NCBI RefSeq assembly: GCF_003194585.1
Contig: NZ_QHKZ01000003.1
Location: forward strand, 62,001 to 126,000
Direction of reading: 5' to 3'
Source of the DNA: Nocardioides daejeonensis
GTDB lineage: Bacteria; Actinomycetota; Actinomycetes; Propionibacteriales; Nocardioidaceae
Length of the DNA: 64,000 bases
Shown: in pieces, positions 35,686 through 44,596 of the stretch
How the letters are laid out: each line of letters begins with the position of its first letter
Position numbering within the stretch: the first letter of the stretch is position 1
The notes under the pieces: generated by a model
The model's database searches: none
The model's input: the letters and a program-made list of their open reading frames with translations, nothing else
What the model was told of the DNA's origin: nothing
Program-made: the position numbers and the translations under genes

Positions 35686-35823
35686 GTCTTTCGTTCCATC
35701 ACGGTCGGGCGACCCGCATCCGTCCGCCGGGTGGCGAACAGATGATCAGTGCGCGGCGGAATCCGGGCAGCCCACCTCAGCACGTGAAGGCTCGGTCAGG
35801 CCATGACCTTCGTGAACCCGTGC

Positions 35824-37281
35824 TCAGGGCAGTCGGAGCAGCCGGATCCCCTGCCCGGCCGCGCTGATGGCCGAGGTGAAGAGGCTCGCCATGTCGTCAC
35901 CGCTCGCGGCACAGTAGAAGTGGTCGCCGTCGCTGTTCTCGGCCGCGCGGAGGGCGACCGTGGTGCAGGCGTTGTCGGCATCGCTGGCCGCCCCGGTGGA
36001 GTCGACCGAGGCGGCCTCGGCCAGCACCGCGGTCACTCGACGCGCGTTGCCCGAGCGCTTGTCGCCGTCGCACTCCAAGGTGCCGAGGTTGTAGGCGACG
36101 GTCACCACCAGGATGCCGGCCGCCTTGGCGCGCGTGGCCACGTCGAGAAAACGCGAGCACGCGGTGTTGCCGTTGCTGCCTCCACCGGGCTCACCGGAGC
36201 TGGCAAGGTCGACAGCCGCGCTGTTGAGCGTCTCGTTGGGCTGCCCATCGGTCTCGAAGAGCAGCACCTTGCGGGGCGTCCCGGCCCGTGGCGGCAAGCT
36301 CCGGAGGTTGTTGGGGTCGAGCCCGAGCAGGTAGCGGGCGGCCGCCTTCATCGGCGCGGCGAGATGGGTGCCGGTGCTTGAGGAGGAGCTGCCGAGGCAG
36401 TTGACCGCCCTGACCAGCGGACTGCTGACATTGAGGGTCGCGCCGGCCCCGGTGACGTAGTCGGCGGTGAACGGCACGGGGACCCAGGGACCGCTCGTCG
36501 CGCTGGTGCTCGGGGCCACCGCGCACGAGGGCGTGCCGGTGCGGCTTCTGCCGATCGTGCCGAGGGCGACGTACTGCTGAGCGGGCGTCATGGTGCGCAG
36601 GGTCGCCAGGATCCCCGTCGTCATGGCGCTCACGTCCGCGGCGCTCATGCTGCCGGTGCGGTCGGCGACGATCGCGATGTCCAGCGGGTTCGGCGCCACT
36701 GTCCCGCACGCTCCCTTGCAGGCGACCGAGACCATCGAGCCGGTGCTGCCCTCCCTGATGTCGCTCACCGGCGCGAAGACGAAGGGCACGACCTTGCTGT
36801 CCGCCACGCGGATCGTGTTGCAGCGGTCGCCCTCGCGCGGATCGCAGGGGATCGCGCAGTAGCGGGTGTTGCAGCGCAACGCGGGATAGGTCCCGTTCGT
36901 GTACGGCGGCGGCCCGGGATCGCAGGTCGACGGCACCTGGGTGGCGTCCACGAGACCGGCAGGCGTCGGTGCCACCACACACCAGAAGTCGATCGTCGGC
37001 CGCACGTCGGGATCGTTCGCAGTCGCGAACCGGCGGGCCGCGTCCTCGGCCGCAACCCCGTCGCCGGGGAGGTGGTAGGCACCGGCATGCGCGGCAGCGT
37101 CCAGGGTGTCGTGCAGCTCCTGTCGCTCGTTCACCAGCTGGGAGATGTCGATGGAGAGCGCAGCAGCCATCATCAGCAGCGACATGAGCACCGCCACCAA
37201 CAGCGTCGTGGCACCTGCGTCCCGACCGCGGGAGGCGCCGGGCACCTCGGAGCGCGTCGTCCCGACGGCGAGCCGCCTCAT
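35824..37281 (-). CDS. TadG-like protein with von Willebrand A domain
   Basis: A 485-residue membrane-anchored protein. Its N terminus is a Tad/Flp-pilus TadG-like segment (GATTLLVAVLMSLLMMAAALSIDISQLVNERQELHDTLDAAAHAGA), followed by a Cys-rich exported region and a vWA domain with a MIDAS motif of the form DxTGSMS (IVADRTGSMS). It forms a pair with the TadE-like gene, overlapping by four bases. No tadA ATPase or prepilin gene is in the window. Confidence 0.82.
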   Translation of the reverse strand: MRRLAVGTTRSEVPGASRGRDAGATTLLVAVLMSLLMMAAALSIDISQLVNERQELHDTLDAAAHAGAYHLPGDGVAAEDAARRFATANDPDVRPTIDFWCVVAPTPAGLVDATQVPSTCDPGPPPYTNGTYPALRCNTRYCAIPCDPREGDRCNTIRVADSKVVPFVFAPVSDIREGSTGSMVSVACKGACGTVAPNPLDIAIVADRTGSMSAADVSAMTTGILATLRTMTPAQQYVALGTIGRSRTGTPSCAVAPSTSATSGPWVPVPFTADYVTGAGATLNVSSPLVRAVNCLGSSSSSTGTHLAAPMKAAARYLLGLDPNNLRSLPPRAGTPRKVLLFETDGQPNETLNSAAVDLASSGEPGGGSNGNTACSRFLDVATRAKAAGILVVTVAYNLGTLECDGDKRSGNARRVTAVLAEAASVDSTGAASDADNACTTVALRAAENSDGDHFYCAASGDDMASLFTSAISAAGQGIRLLRLP

Positions 37282-37700
37282 TCGATCCTCATCTCCGCGG
37301 TCTCCGACAGCGTCAGGCTGTCGCCGACGAGACTGGAGATCGGCGTGACCAGCTCGTGCCGGTAGGTGACGGTGACGATCGCCGTGCCCCCGGAGGCCGC
37401 GCCGGCCGCGAAGGAGGCGCAGGCGGTCCCGGCCGGCGTGCGACAGCCCACGGTCACGGTCACCGCATCGGCGGGCAGCGAGGTGAGCACGCGGCGTACC
37501 ACTGCCTCGACCTGCGTGGCGTCGGGATTGAGGCTCGCCTCCCGGGCTCCCTCACGGACCGCGTTGTTGACGAGCGTGTCGCGATTGATCGCGATCCCGA
37601 AGTCGACGATGCCCATCACCAGGCCCATCAGGATCGGCACGACGAGGGCGAACTCCAGAGCAGCGGCGCCACGCTCGCGACCCGCACCTGATCGGTCCAT
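37278..37700 (-). CDS. TadE-like pseudopilin-family protein
   Basis: A 140-residue protein with the TadE N terminus (ERGAAALEFALVVPILMGLVMGIVDFG) followed by an exported domain with two Cys. It may be a minor pilin-like subunit of a tight-adherence apparatus whose other genes lie elsewhere. Confidence 0.85.
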   Translation of the reverse strand: MDRSGAGRERGAAALEFALVVPILMGLVMGIVDFGIAINRDTLVNNAVREGAREASLNPDATQVEAVVRRVLTSLPADAVTVTVGCRTPAGTACASFAAGAASGGTAIVTVTYRHELVTPISSLVGDSLTLSETAEMRIE

Positions 37701-37765
37701 GCCCTCTCCCTCCGGCTACCTCATCGGCACCCGGAGGGTCTACCTGCGAGGAAACCCGGGAACGG

Positions 37766-38503
37766 TCAGGAAGCCTGGTCCCAGCCTCGGCGTGGGCGCC
37801 GGGAGCCGGGCTGCGCGGTCGGGCGCCCGTCGCGGGACCGGTAGACGATGTAGGGCCGGGTGAGATAGCCGAGCGGTGCGCTGAAGACGTGCACCAGCCG
37901 AGTGAACGGCCAGAGCGCGAAAAGCAGCATCGCGGCCAGGCCATGGGCCTGGAAACCGAACGGTGCCTCCGCCATGAGCTCCGGGTGCAGGTCGCCGCGG
38001 AAGATGCCGCGGAACCAGACCGAGACGCCCTCGCGGTAGTCGTACTCCCCACCGAGGTTGAGGATGGAGCCGGCGATCGTGTTCCAGATGCCGAGGCAGA
38101 TCACCACTCCCAACACGGCATACATGACCTTGTCCATGCGCGTGGTCGCTGAGAAGACCGGGCCGACCAGTCGACGGCGCAGCACCAGGATCACCAGCCC
38201 CGCGACTGCGGCCGCGCCGGCCAGCACGCCCCCACCGACGGCGACCACGTGGTAGGCCTCGTCGCTGATCCCGAGCTCCTCGGTCCACGACTCCGGGATC
38301 CCCAGGCCGAGGACGTGCCCGAAGAAGACGCCGATCATCCCGAAGTGGAAGAGAGGGCTGCCCAGGCGCAGCCACCTGTCCTCGTAGAGCTGCGAGGAGC
38401 GCGTCGTCCAGCCGAACTTGTCGTAGCGGTAGCGCCAGACGTGGCCCACCACGAAGACGGTCAGACAGACGTAGGGAACCACGACCCACCAGAAGTCGGT
38501 CAT
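37766..38503 (-). CDS. narI: Respiratory nitrate reductase, gamma subunit
   Basis: A 245-residue membrane cytochrome b that passes electrons from menaquinol to NarH. About five helices and the histidines for the two b haems are visible (LFHFGMIGVFFGHVLGL near the N terminus; FGFQAHGLAAMLLF near the C terminus). It is the last gene of the narKGHJI run and overlaps narJ by four bases. Confidence 0.95.
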   Translation of the reverse strand: MTDFWWVVVPYVCLTVFVVGHVWRYRYDKFGWTTRSSQLYEDRWLRLGSPLFHFGMIGVFFGHVLGLGIPESWTEELGISDEAYHVVAVGGGVLAGAAAVAGLVILVLRRRLVGPVFSATTRMDKVMYAVLGVVICLGIWNTIAGSILNLGGEYDYREGVSVWFRGIFRGDLHPELMAEAPFGFQAHGLAAMLLFALWPFTRLVHVFSAPLGYLTRPYIVYRSRDGRPTAQPGSRRPRRGWDQAS

Positions 38504-39216
38504 CGAAGCCTCCTCGGGCTCTCCACCCGCCCCGGGCCGCGCGCGGCGAGGGTAGGCATCGGCAGGTCGACCGGCCCTCGTGCCTCGGCCAGCCTCGCGT
38601 CGAAGGCCGGGGTGCCGTACGGCGTCAGCCCCACCTCCTCGTCGGGCGGTCCCTGCTCGGCCAGCCGGCGCACCGCCTCCTGCTCATCCCCGCGCAGTGC
38701 GGGCAGCGTCGCCGTCACGGCTACGACCGCCCCGGCCCACGGCGACTCGGCCTCGACCAGCGCCATCCGCAACAGCTCGAGCCCGGCACGATGATCGAGG
38801 AGCAGCTGTCGTCCGACTGCGAGATCCACGCATGCCCCGAACTCCAGCACGACGCACAGGTGGTCGGGGAGCTCCTCGTCGCCCAGCTGCACGCCGGCCG
38901 CGAGGTAGGCCTGCTTGAACCGCAGCAGCGCCATGCCGCGCTTGCGGGTGTCGCCGTGCTGGAAGTAGGTGAGGAACAGGTTGTGACGGCGGCGTGTGTC
39001 GAACGTGTCGACGTACGACGCCTGGAGCTCGGTCGGGTCGCCCGAACGCAGGTGCTCGAGCACCGCGCCCAGCGGTTCGGCGAAGGTCGCCGGAAGCTCG
39101 GGCACGGTGCGCGCCACCGGGTCGAGGTCGACCGCCCCCGGATAGTCGAGCAGCAAGGACGCGCACTGCCAGGTCGCTGCCACCACGCGGTCGTCGGGAG
39201 TACGCCGCCGCCTCAC
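38500..39216 (-). CDS. narJ: Nitrate reductase assembly chaperone
   Basis: A 238-residue cytoplasmic chaperone that helps insert the molybdenum cofactor into NarG. The family core is clear (TFDTRRRHNLFLTYFQHGDTRKRGMALLRFKQAY; DHLCVVLEFGA). The GTG at 39216 overlaps the narH stop (GTGA); the same frame stays open far upstream inside narH, but that part is not coding. Confidence 0.93.
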   Translation of the reverse strand: MRRRRTPDDRVVAATWQCASLLLDYPGAVDLDPVARTVPELPATFAEPLGAVLEHLRSGDPTELQASYVDTFDTRRRHNLFLTYFQHGDTRKRGMALLRFKQAYLAAGVQLGDEELPDHLCVVLEFGACVDLAVGRQLLLDHRAGLELLRMALVEAESPWAGAVVAVTATLPALRGDEQEAVRRLAEQGPPDEEVGLTPYGTPAFDARLAEARGPVDLPMPTLAARGPGRVESPRRLR

Positions 39217-40886
39217 CGCTCCTCCCCCGGCGCCTGGCCGTCGGGCCGTGGCGGGAAGAGGCCCGGGGGCGCACCCTTGCCGTCCCAGTTCAGCAGGTTG
39301 ACCCGACCGCTGCCCATCGACTGCACGTCGTCGGAGGTCTGCCGAGCCTGCAGCACCGCGAAGTTCTCCACTGCGATCGGCACCGCCTGTGCCCCCGAGC
39401 CCTCCCCGAACGGGCCAGAGCCGCCCATGCCGGGTCCGCCGTCGTAGTCGAGCGAGCACTCCGTGGCGAGCTCCTCCAGTGCGTGTGCCTGCTCGACGTG
39501 AGCCTTGGGGATCACGTAGCGCTCGTCGTACTTGGCCAGCGCGAGCAGCCGGTACATGTCGTACATCGCCTCCTCGCTCATGCCCACCGCCGCCGGGATG
39601 GCGGCGTTCGGCTCCCGGCCGAGGTTGATGTCGCGCATGTAGGAGCGCATCGCGGCCAGCTTGCGCAGCACGCCGTCGACGAGCGAGACGTCGCCGGCAG
39701 TGAAGAGCTCGGCGAGATACTCGATCGGGATCCGCAGCGCCTCGATGGCTGCGAAGAGGTTGTCGGAGTCCTCGGCGTCCGACCCGGTGTCGCGCACCAC
39801 GTCGACCACCGGCGAGAGCGGCGGGATGTACCAGACCATCGGCATGGTGCGGTACTCCGGATGCAACGGGAGTGCGACCTCGAAGGTGCTGATCAGCGCG
39901 TGGATCGGCGAGCGTTGCGCCGCCTCGATCCAGTCGTGCGGGATCCCGTCGCGCGTGGCAGCCCTGATCACCTCGGGGTCGTGGGGGTCGAGCAGCACCG
40001 AGCGCTGCGCGGCGTAGAGATCCTTCTCGTCGGGCGTCGAGGCGGCGTCGAGCACGCGGTCGGCGTCGTACAGCACGAGGCCGAGGTAGCGCAGCCGACC
40101 GACGCAGGTCTCGGAGCACACGGTCGGCAGTCCCACCTCGATCCGCGGGAAGCAGAAGGTGCACTTCTCCGCCTTGCCGGTGCGGTGGTTGAAGTAGACC
40201 TTCTTGTAGGGGCACCCGGAGACGCACATCCGCCACCCGCGGCACCGGTCCTGGTCGACGAGGACGATGCCGTCCTCCTCGCGCTTGTAGATGGCGCCGC
40301 TCGGGCAGGACGCCGCGCACGACGGGTTGAGGCAGTGCTCGCAGATGCGTGGCAGGTAGAACATGAAGGCGTCCTCGAAGGAGCGCTTGACCTCTCCAGA
40401 GACCTTGGCCAGCACCGGGTCTCCCGCCCAGGTGGCCACCGAGCCGCCGAGGTTGTCGTCCCAGTTGGCCGACCAGGAGACCTTCATGGTGCGTCCGCTG
40501 ATCAACGAGCGCGGCCGAGCCACCGGGGTGTGCTCCTGGGCAGGGGCGTTGGTCAGGGTCGCGTAGTCGTAGGTCCACGGCTCGTAGTAGTCGTCGATCG
40601 AGGGCAGCAGCGGGTTGCTGAAGATGGTGGCCAGCTTCTTGAGCCGCCCCCCGCCGCGCAACGTGAGTCGTCCACGCTTGGTGAGCGTCCAGCCGCCACG
40701 CCACCGCTCCTGGTCCTCGTAGCGGCGGGGGTAGCCCTGCCCGGGCCTCGTCTCGACGTTGTTGAACCAGACGTACTCGGTGCCGGCCCGGTTGGTCCAC
40801 GTCTGCTTGCAGGTGACCGAGCAGGTGTGGCAGCCGATGCACTTGTCGAGGTTCATCACCATCGCCATCTGGGCCATCACGCGCAT
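39213..40886 (-). CDS. narH: Respiratory nitrate reductase, beta subunit
   Basis: A 557-residue iron-sulfur subunit carrying the electron chain between NarI and NarG. Four ferredoxin-type Cys clusters can be seen (KCIGCHTCSVTCKQTW; HCLNPSCAASCPSGAIYKR; RCRGWRMCVSGCPYKK; KCTFCFPR and SETCVGRLRYLG), with the Trp substitution in RCRGWRMC typical of the 3Fe-4S site. The ATG shares a base with the narG stop (TGATG). Confidence 0.97.
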   Translation of the reverse strand: MRVMAQMAMVMNLDKCIGCHTCSVTCKQTWTNRAGTEYVWFNNVETRPGQGYPRRYEDQERWRGGWTLTKRGRLTLRGGGRLKKLATIFSNPLLPSIDDYYEPWTYDYATLTNAPAQEHTPVARPRSLISGRTMKVSWSANWDDNLGGSVATWAGDPVLAKVSGEVKRSFEDAFMFYLPRICEHCLNPSCAASCPSGAIYKREEDGIVLVDQDRCRGWRMCVSGCPYKKVYFNHRTGKAEKCTFCFPRIEVGLPTVCSETCVGRLRYLGLVLYDADRVLDAASTPDEKDLYAAQRSVLLDPHDPEVIRAATRDGIPHDWIEAAQRSPIHALISTFEVALPLHPEYRTMPMVWYIPPLSPVVDVVRDTGSDAEDSDNLFAAIEALRIPIEYLAELFTAGDVSLVDGVLRKLAAMRSYMRDINLGREPNAAIPAAVGMSEEAMYDMYRLLALAKYDERYVIPKAHVEQAHALEELATECSLDYDGGPGMGGSGPFGEGSGAQAVPIAVENFAVLQARQTSDDVQSMGSGRVNLLNWDGKGAPPGLFPPRPDGQAPGEER

Positions 40887-43800
40887 CAGTAGGTCACCTC
40901 CTGCGACCGTTTCCGGATCACCGTCACCTCGTCACGCTGATTGCCGGTCGGTCCGATGTAGTTGAACGCCCACGACAGCTGCGCGTACCCGCCGATCAGG
41001 TGCGACGGCTTGATCAGCAGACGGGTCAGCGAGTTGTGGATGCCACCACGCTTCCCCGAGCTCTCGGCCAGCGGTACGTCGATCAGTCGGTCCTGCGCGT
41101 GGTGCATGTAGACCGTGCCTTCCGGCATGCGGTGGCTGACGATCGCCCTCGCCACCACGACGCCGTTGCGGTTGACCGCCTCGATCCAGTCGTTGTCGGC
41201 CACGCCGATGCGGGTGGCGTCGGCCTCGCTCATCCAGATCGACTGGCCGCCGCGGGAGAGCGAGAGCATGAACAGGTTGTCCTGGTACTCCGAGTGGATC
41301 GACCACTTGTTGTGCGGTGTCAGATAGCGCACGGTGAGTCCCTCGGCCGCACTGCCCGGCGGCGAGACCGAGCCCAGCTCCGGCTCCGCGAAGAGCGCCG
41401 CCATGTTGAGTGGGGGCCGGTAGACCGGCAGCACCTCGCCCAGCTCCTGCATCCAATCGTGGTCGAGGTAGAAGTGCTGGCGACCGGTGAGCGTGTGCCA
41501 GGGCTTGAGCCGCTCGACGTTGACGGTGAAGGGCGAGTAGCGGCGTCCCCCCGACTCCGAGCCGGACCACTCCGGCGAGGTGATCACCGGGACGGGCGCG
41601 GCTTGGGTGTCGGCGAACGTGACCTGCTTGCCCTCGTGCTCCGCGGCCAGGTCGTGCAACTGCTTGCCGACCCGCTCCTCCAGCTGCTTGAAGCCCGCCG
41701 TGGCGAGATGGCCGTTGGTGGTGCCCGACATGGCCAGGATCGCCTCGCACATGTGGACGTCGGTCTCCAGCTTGGGGCGGCCGTCGCCGGCGCCGCCACG
41801 GGTCTCCCCGTTCTTGGCACGCAGGTGGGAGACCGGACCGCTGAGGTCGAAGGTCACGCCCTTCGTCGTCGCGCCCAACGTGTCGACCAGAGGGCCGAGC
41901 GACGTCATCTTCGCTGCGATGGCGCCGTAGTCGCGGGTCACCTCGACAAGCTTGGGCATCGTCGTGCCCGGCACCGGGTCGCACTCGCCGGTGCGCCAGT
42001 CCCTGACGAGACCGTGCGGGTTGGCCATCGCGTCGGGGGTGTCGTGCGAGAGCGGCACCGCCACCACGTCCCGCCTGATCCCTAGGCGTGGCGCGGCGAG
42101 CTCGGAGAACTTCGCCGCGATCGCCTTCCACGCGTCCCAGTCGGTGCGGCACTGCCACGGCGGCGCGATGGCCGGATTGAAGGAGTGCACGAAGGGGTGC
42201 ATGTCGGTGCTGGAGAGGTCGTGCTTCTCGTACCAGGTCGCGGCCGGCAGCACCACGTCGGAGAAGAGGGTCGTGGACGTCTGCCGGAAGTCGAGGGTGA
42301 GCAGCAGGTCGAGCTTGCCGACCGGCGCCTCGTCGTGCCAGCGCACGTCACGCGGTCGCATGCCCTCCGGAGCCTCGGTGGCCCGGACCGAGGAGTCGGT
42401 GCCGAGCAGGTGCTTGAGGAAGTACTCGTTGCCCTTCGAGGAGGAGCCGAGCAGGTTGGCCCGCCAGATCGAGAGCACACGAGGGAAGTTCTCCGGGGCA
42501 TCCGGATCCTCGCCGGCGAAACCGAGGGTGCCCGCCCGCAGCTGCTCGACGACGTACTCGCCGACCGGGCGGCCGGCGGCCTCGGCCTCCTCGGTGAGTG
42601 CCAGGGGGTTGCGGTCGAAGGTCGGGTACGACGGCGCCCAGCCCATCCGCGCGGCCTTGGCGATCACGTCGGCGGTGGCCAGGCCGGCGAAGCTGCTCGC
42701 GTCATGAGCGGCGAGGGTGTCGGCGCTGAACTGGTCGTAGCGGAACTGGTCGGTGTGCAGGTACCAGTAGACCGTCTGGTTCATGTTGCGCGGTGGCCGC
42801 GACCAGTCCAGTGCGTTGGCGACCTGGTTGTAGCCGGTGATCGGCCGCACCTTCTCCTGGCCGACGTAGTGTGCCCAGCCGCCGCCGTTGACACCCTGGC
42901 AACCGGTCAGGGTGGTGAGGGCGAGGAAGGCGCGGTAGATCGTGTCGGAGTGGAACCAGTGGTTGGTGCCGGCTCCCATCAGGATCATCGACCGGCCTCG
43001 GGACTCCTCGGCGTTGCGTGCGAACTCCGTCGCGATCCGAGTCGCCGCGGCCGCCGGCACGCCGGTGATCGGCTCCTGCCACTCGGGGGTGAAGTCGGCG
43101 TACTGGGCCAGCAGCAGCTCGAAGACGGTCGTCACCCGATGCCCGCCGACCATCCGGGTCGGCACCGAGGCCGTCCGGCTGGTGGGAGCGCCGTCGAGGT
43201 CCCCGAAGAGCGGGAGCTCCACCTCGACGGTCTCGCCGTCCAGGCGCAGCAACGGATCCACCCCCTCGAGGTCGAGGTTCCACGCGCCTTTGCCGGACTC
43301 CCCGAAGCGGTGACCCAGCGACCCGTTGGGCACCACCGGCTCGCCGGTGGCGGAGTCGAGCAACACGGTGCGGAACGCGGCGTTCTCCCGGTGCTCCGCC
43401 CACGGAGCCGAACCCTCCCCGGTGATCGAGCCCTCCCCGGTGACCGAGCCCTCCCCGGCGACCGAGCCCTCCCCGGCGATCGAGCTTGTCGAGATCAAGT
43501 CCTCCGCAGTCAAGAACTTCCCCGGTCTGCCACCGTCCACCTTCACCAGGTACGGCAGATCGGTGAAGCGCTTCACGTAGTCGACGAAGTACGGCACCTG
43601 CCGGTCGAGGAAGAACCGCTGCAGGATCACGTGCCCCATCGCCAGCGCCAGCGCTCCGTCGGTGCCGGGCCGGACTGCCAGCCAGTCGTCGGCGAACTTC
43701 ACGTTGTCGGCGTAGTCAGGAGAGACCGCGACCACCTTCTGGCCGCGATAGCGAGCCTCGGTCATCCAGTGGGCGTCCGGCGTCCGGGTGACCGGCACGT

Positions 43801-44596
43801 TGGAGCCCCACATCACGAGGTATCCGGCATCCCACCAGTCGCCGGACTCGGGCACATCGGTCTGGTCCCCGAAGACCTGCGGCGAGGCGACCGGCAGGTC
43901 GGCGTACCAGTCGTAGAAGCTGAGCATCGAGCCGCCGATGAGGTGCATGAAGCGCGCCCCCGAGGCGTGCGAGACCATCGACATCGCCGGGATCGGCGAG
44001 AAGCCCGCGATCCGGTCCGGCCCCCACCTTCCGATCGTGTGCACGTGGGCGGCGGCGACGATCTCGACCGCCTCCTCCCAGGTGGCACGCACCAGGCCAC
44101 CCTTGCCGCGGGCGCTCTTGTACGCCGCCGCGCGCTCCGGGTGGTCGACGACGTACGACCACGCCTGGAGCGGGTCACCACCGTGCTGGCGCTTGCCCTC
44201 CCGATAGAGCTCCAGCAGCACTCCGCGGACGTACGGGTAGCGGATCCGGGTCGGCGAGTAGGTGTACCAGGAGAAGGCGGCACCGCGGGGACAGCCGCGC
44301 GGCTCGTACTCGGGGCGGTCGGGGCCGGTCGAGGGGTAGTCGGTCTGCTGCGTCTCCCAGGTGATGATCCCGTCCTTGACGTAGACCTTCCACGAGCAGG
44401 AGCCGGTGCAGTTCACGCCGTGGGTGGAGCGCACCACGAGGTCGTGGCTCCAGCGATCCCGATAGAAGTCGTCGGCCTCACGGCCGCCCTTACGATGCAG
44501 GCTGCGCAGGTCGCTGCTCACCTCCGCCCGGGTGAAGAAGCGGCGGGACCCGACCAGCACGTCGCTGAGGGCGCTGTCCAGACCGGCCTTGCTCAC
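40886..44596 (-). CDS. narG: Respiratory nitrate reductase, alpha subunit
   Basis: A 1236-residue molybdopterin catalytic subunit reducing nitrate to nitrite on the cytoplasmic side. The N terminus has the His/Cys FeS motif (THGVNCTGSCSWKVYVKDG) and the body has typical NarG blocks (GSNVPVTRTPDAHWMTEARYRG; GWAHYVGQEKVRPITGY). Around residue 370-395 there is a low-complexity insert of tandem GEGS(V/I)-x units encoded by 18-bp repeats, unusual for the family. GTG start overlaps the narK stop. Confidence 0.96.
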   Translation of the reverse strand: MSKAGLDSALSDVLVGSRRFFTRAEVSSDLRSLHRKGGREADDFYRDRWSHDLVVRSTHGVNCTGSCSWKVYVKDGIITWETQQTDYPSTGPDRPEYEPRGCPRGAAFSWYTYSPTRIRYPYVRGVLLELYREGKRQHGGDPLQAWSYVVDHPERAAAYKSARGKGGLVRATWEEAVEIVAAAHVHTIGRWGPDRIAGFSPIPAMSMVSHASGARFMHLIGGSMLSFYDWYADLPVASPQVFGDQTDVPESGDWWDAGYLVMWGSNVPVTRTPDAHWMTEARYRGQKVVAVSPDYADNVKFADDWLAVRPGTDGALALAMGHVILQRFFLDRQVPYFVDYVKRFTDLPYLVKVDGGRPGKFLTAEDLISTSSIAGEGSVAGEGSVTGEGSITGEGSAPWAEHRENAAFRTVLLDSATGEPVVPNGSLGHRFGESGKGAWNLDLEGVDPLLRLDGETVEVELPLFGDLDGAPTSRTASVPTRMVGGHRVTTVFELLLAQYADFTPEWQEPITGVPAAAATRIATEFARNAEESRGRSMILMGAGTNHWFHSDTIYRAFLALTTLTGCQGVNGGGWAHYVGQEKVRPITGYNQVANALDWSRPPRNMNQTVYWYLHTDQFRYDQFSADTLAAHDASSFAGLATADVIAKAARMGWAPSYPTFDRNPLALTEEAEAAGRPVGEYVVEQLRAGTLGFAGEDPDAPENFPRVLSIWRANLLGSSSKGNEYFLKHLLGTDSSVRATEAPEGMRPRDVRWHDEAPVGKLDLLLTLDFRQTSTTLFSDVVLPAATWYEKHDLSSTDMHPFVHSFNPAIAPPWQCRTDWDAWKAIAAKFSELAAPRLGIRRDVVAVPLSHDTPDAMANPHGLVRDWRTGECDPVPGTTMPKLVEVTRDYGAIAAKMTSLGPLVDTLGATTKGVTFDLSGPVSHLRAKNGETRGGAGDGRPKLETDVHMCEAILAMSGTTNGHLATAGFKQLEERVGKQLHDLAAEHEGKQVTFADTQAAPVPVITSPEWSGSESGGRRYSPFTVNVERLKPWHTLTGRQHFYLDHDWMQELGEVLPVYRPPLNMAALFAEPELGSVSPPGSAAEGLTVRYLTPHNKWSIHSEYQDNLFMLSLSRGGQSIWMSEADATRIGVADNDWIEAVNRNGVVVARAIVSHRMPEGTVYMHHAQDRLIDVPLAESSGKRGGIHNSLTRLLIKPSHLIGGYAQLSWAFNYIGPTGNQRDEVTVIRKRSQEVTY
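43411..43482 (-). repeat. Four tandem 18-bp repeats inside narG
   Basis: Four consecutive copies of an 18-bp unit (consensus agccctccccggygaycg on the + strand) that keep the narG frame and add six residues each. The copies differ at only a few positions, so they are recent. A quasi-palindrome, GATCGAGCTTGTCGAGATC (43478-43496), abuts the array. Confidence 0.85.

Noticed and set aside
38500..40842. A single 780-codon frame covering narJ and most of narH
   Set aside because: Only the part from GTG 39216 looks like NarJ; the rest is an out-of-frame reading of narH, whose FeS motifs lie in the other frame.
43411..43482. Tandem repeats as a CRISPR array
   Set aside because: Units are directly adjacent with no spacers and they keep the narG reading frame. 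No CRISPR array or cas gene was seen in the window.
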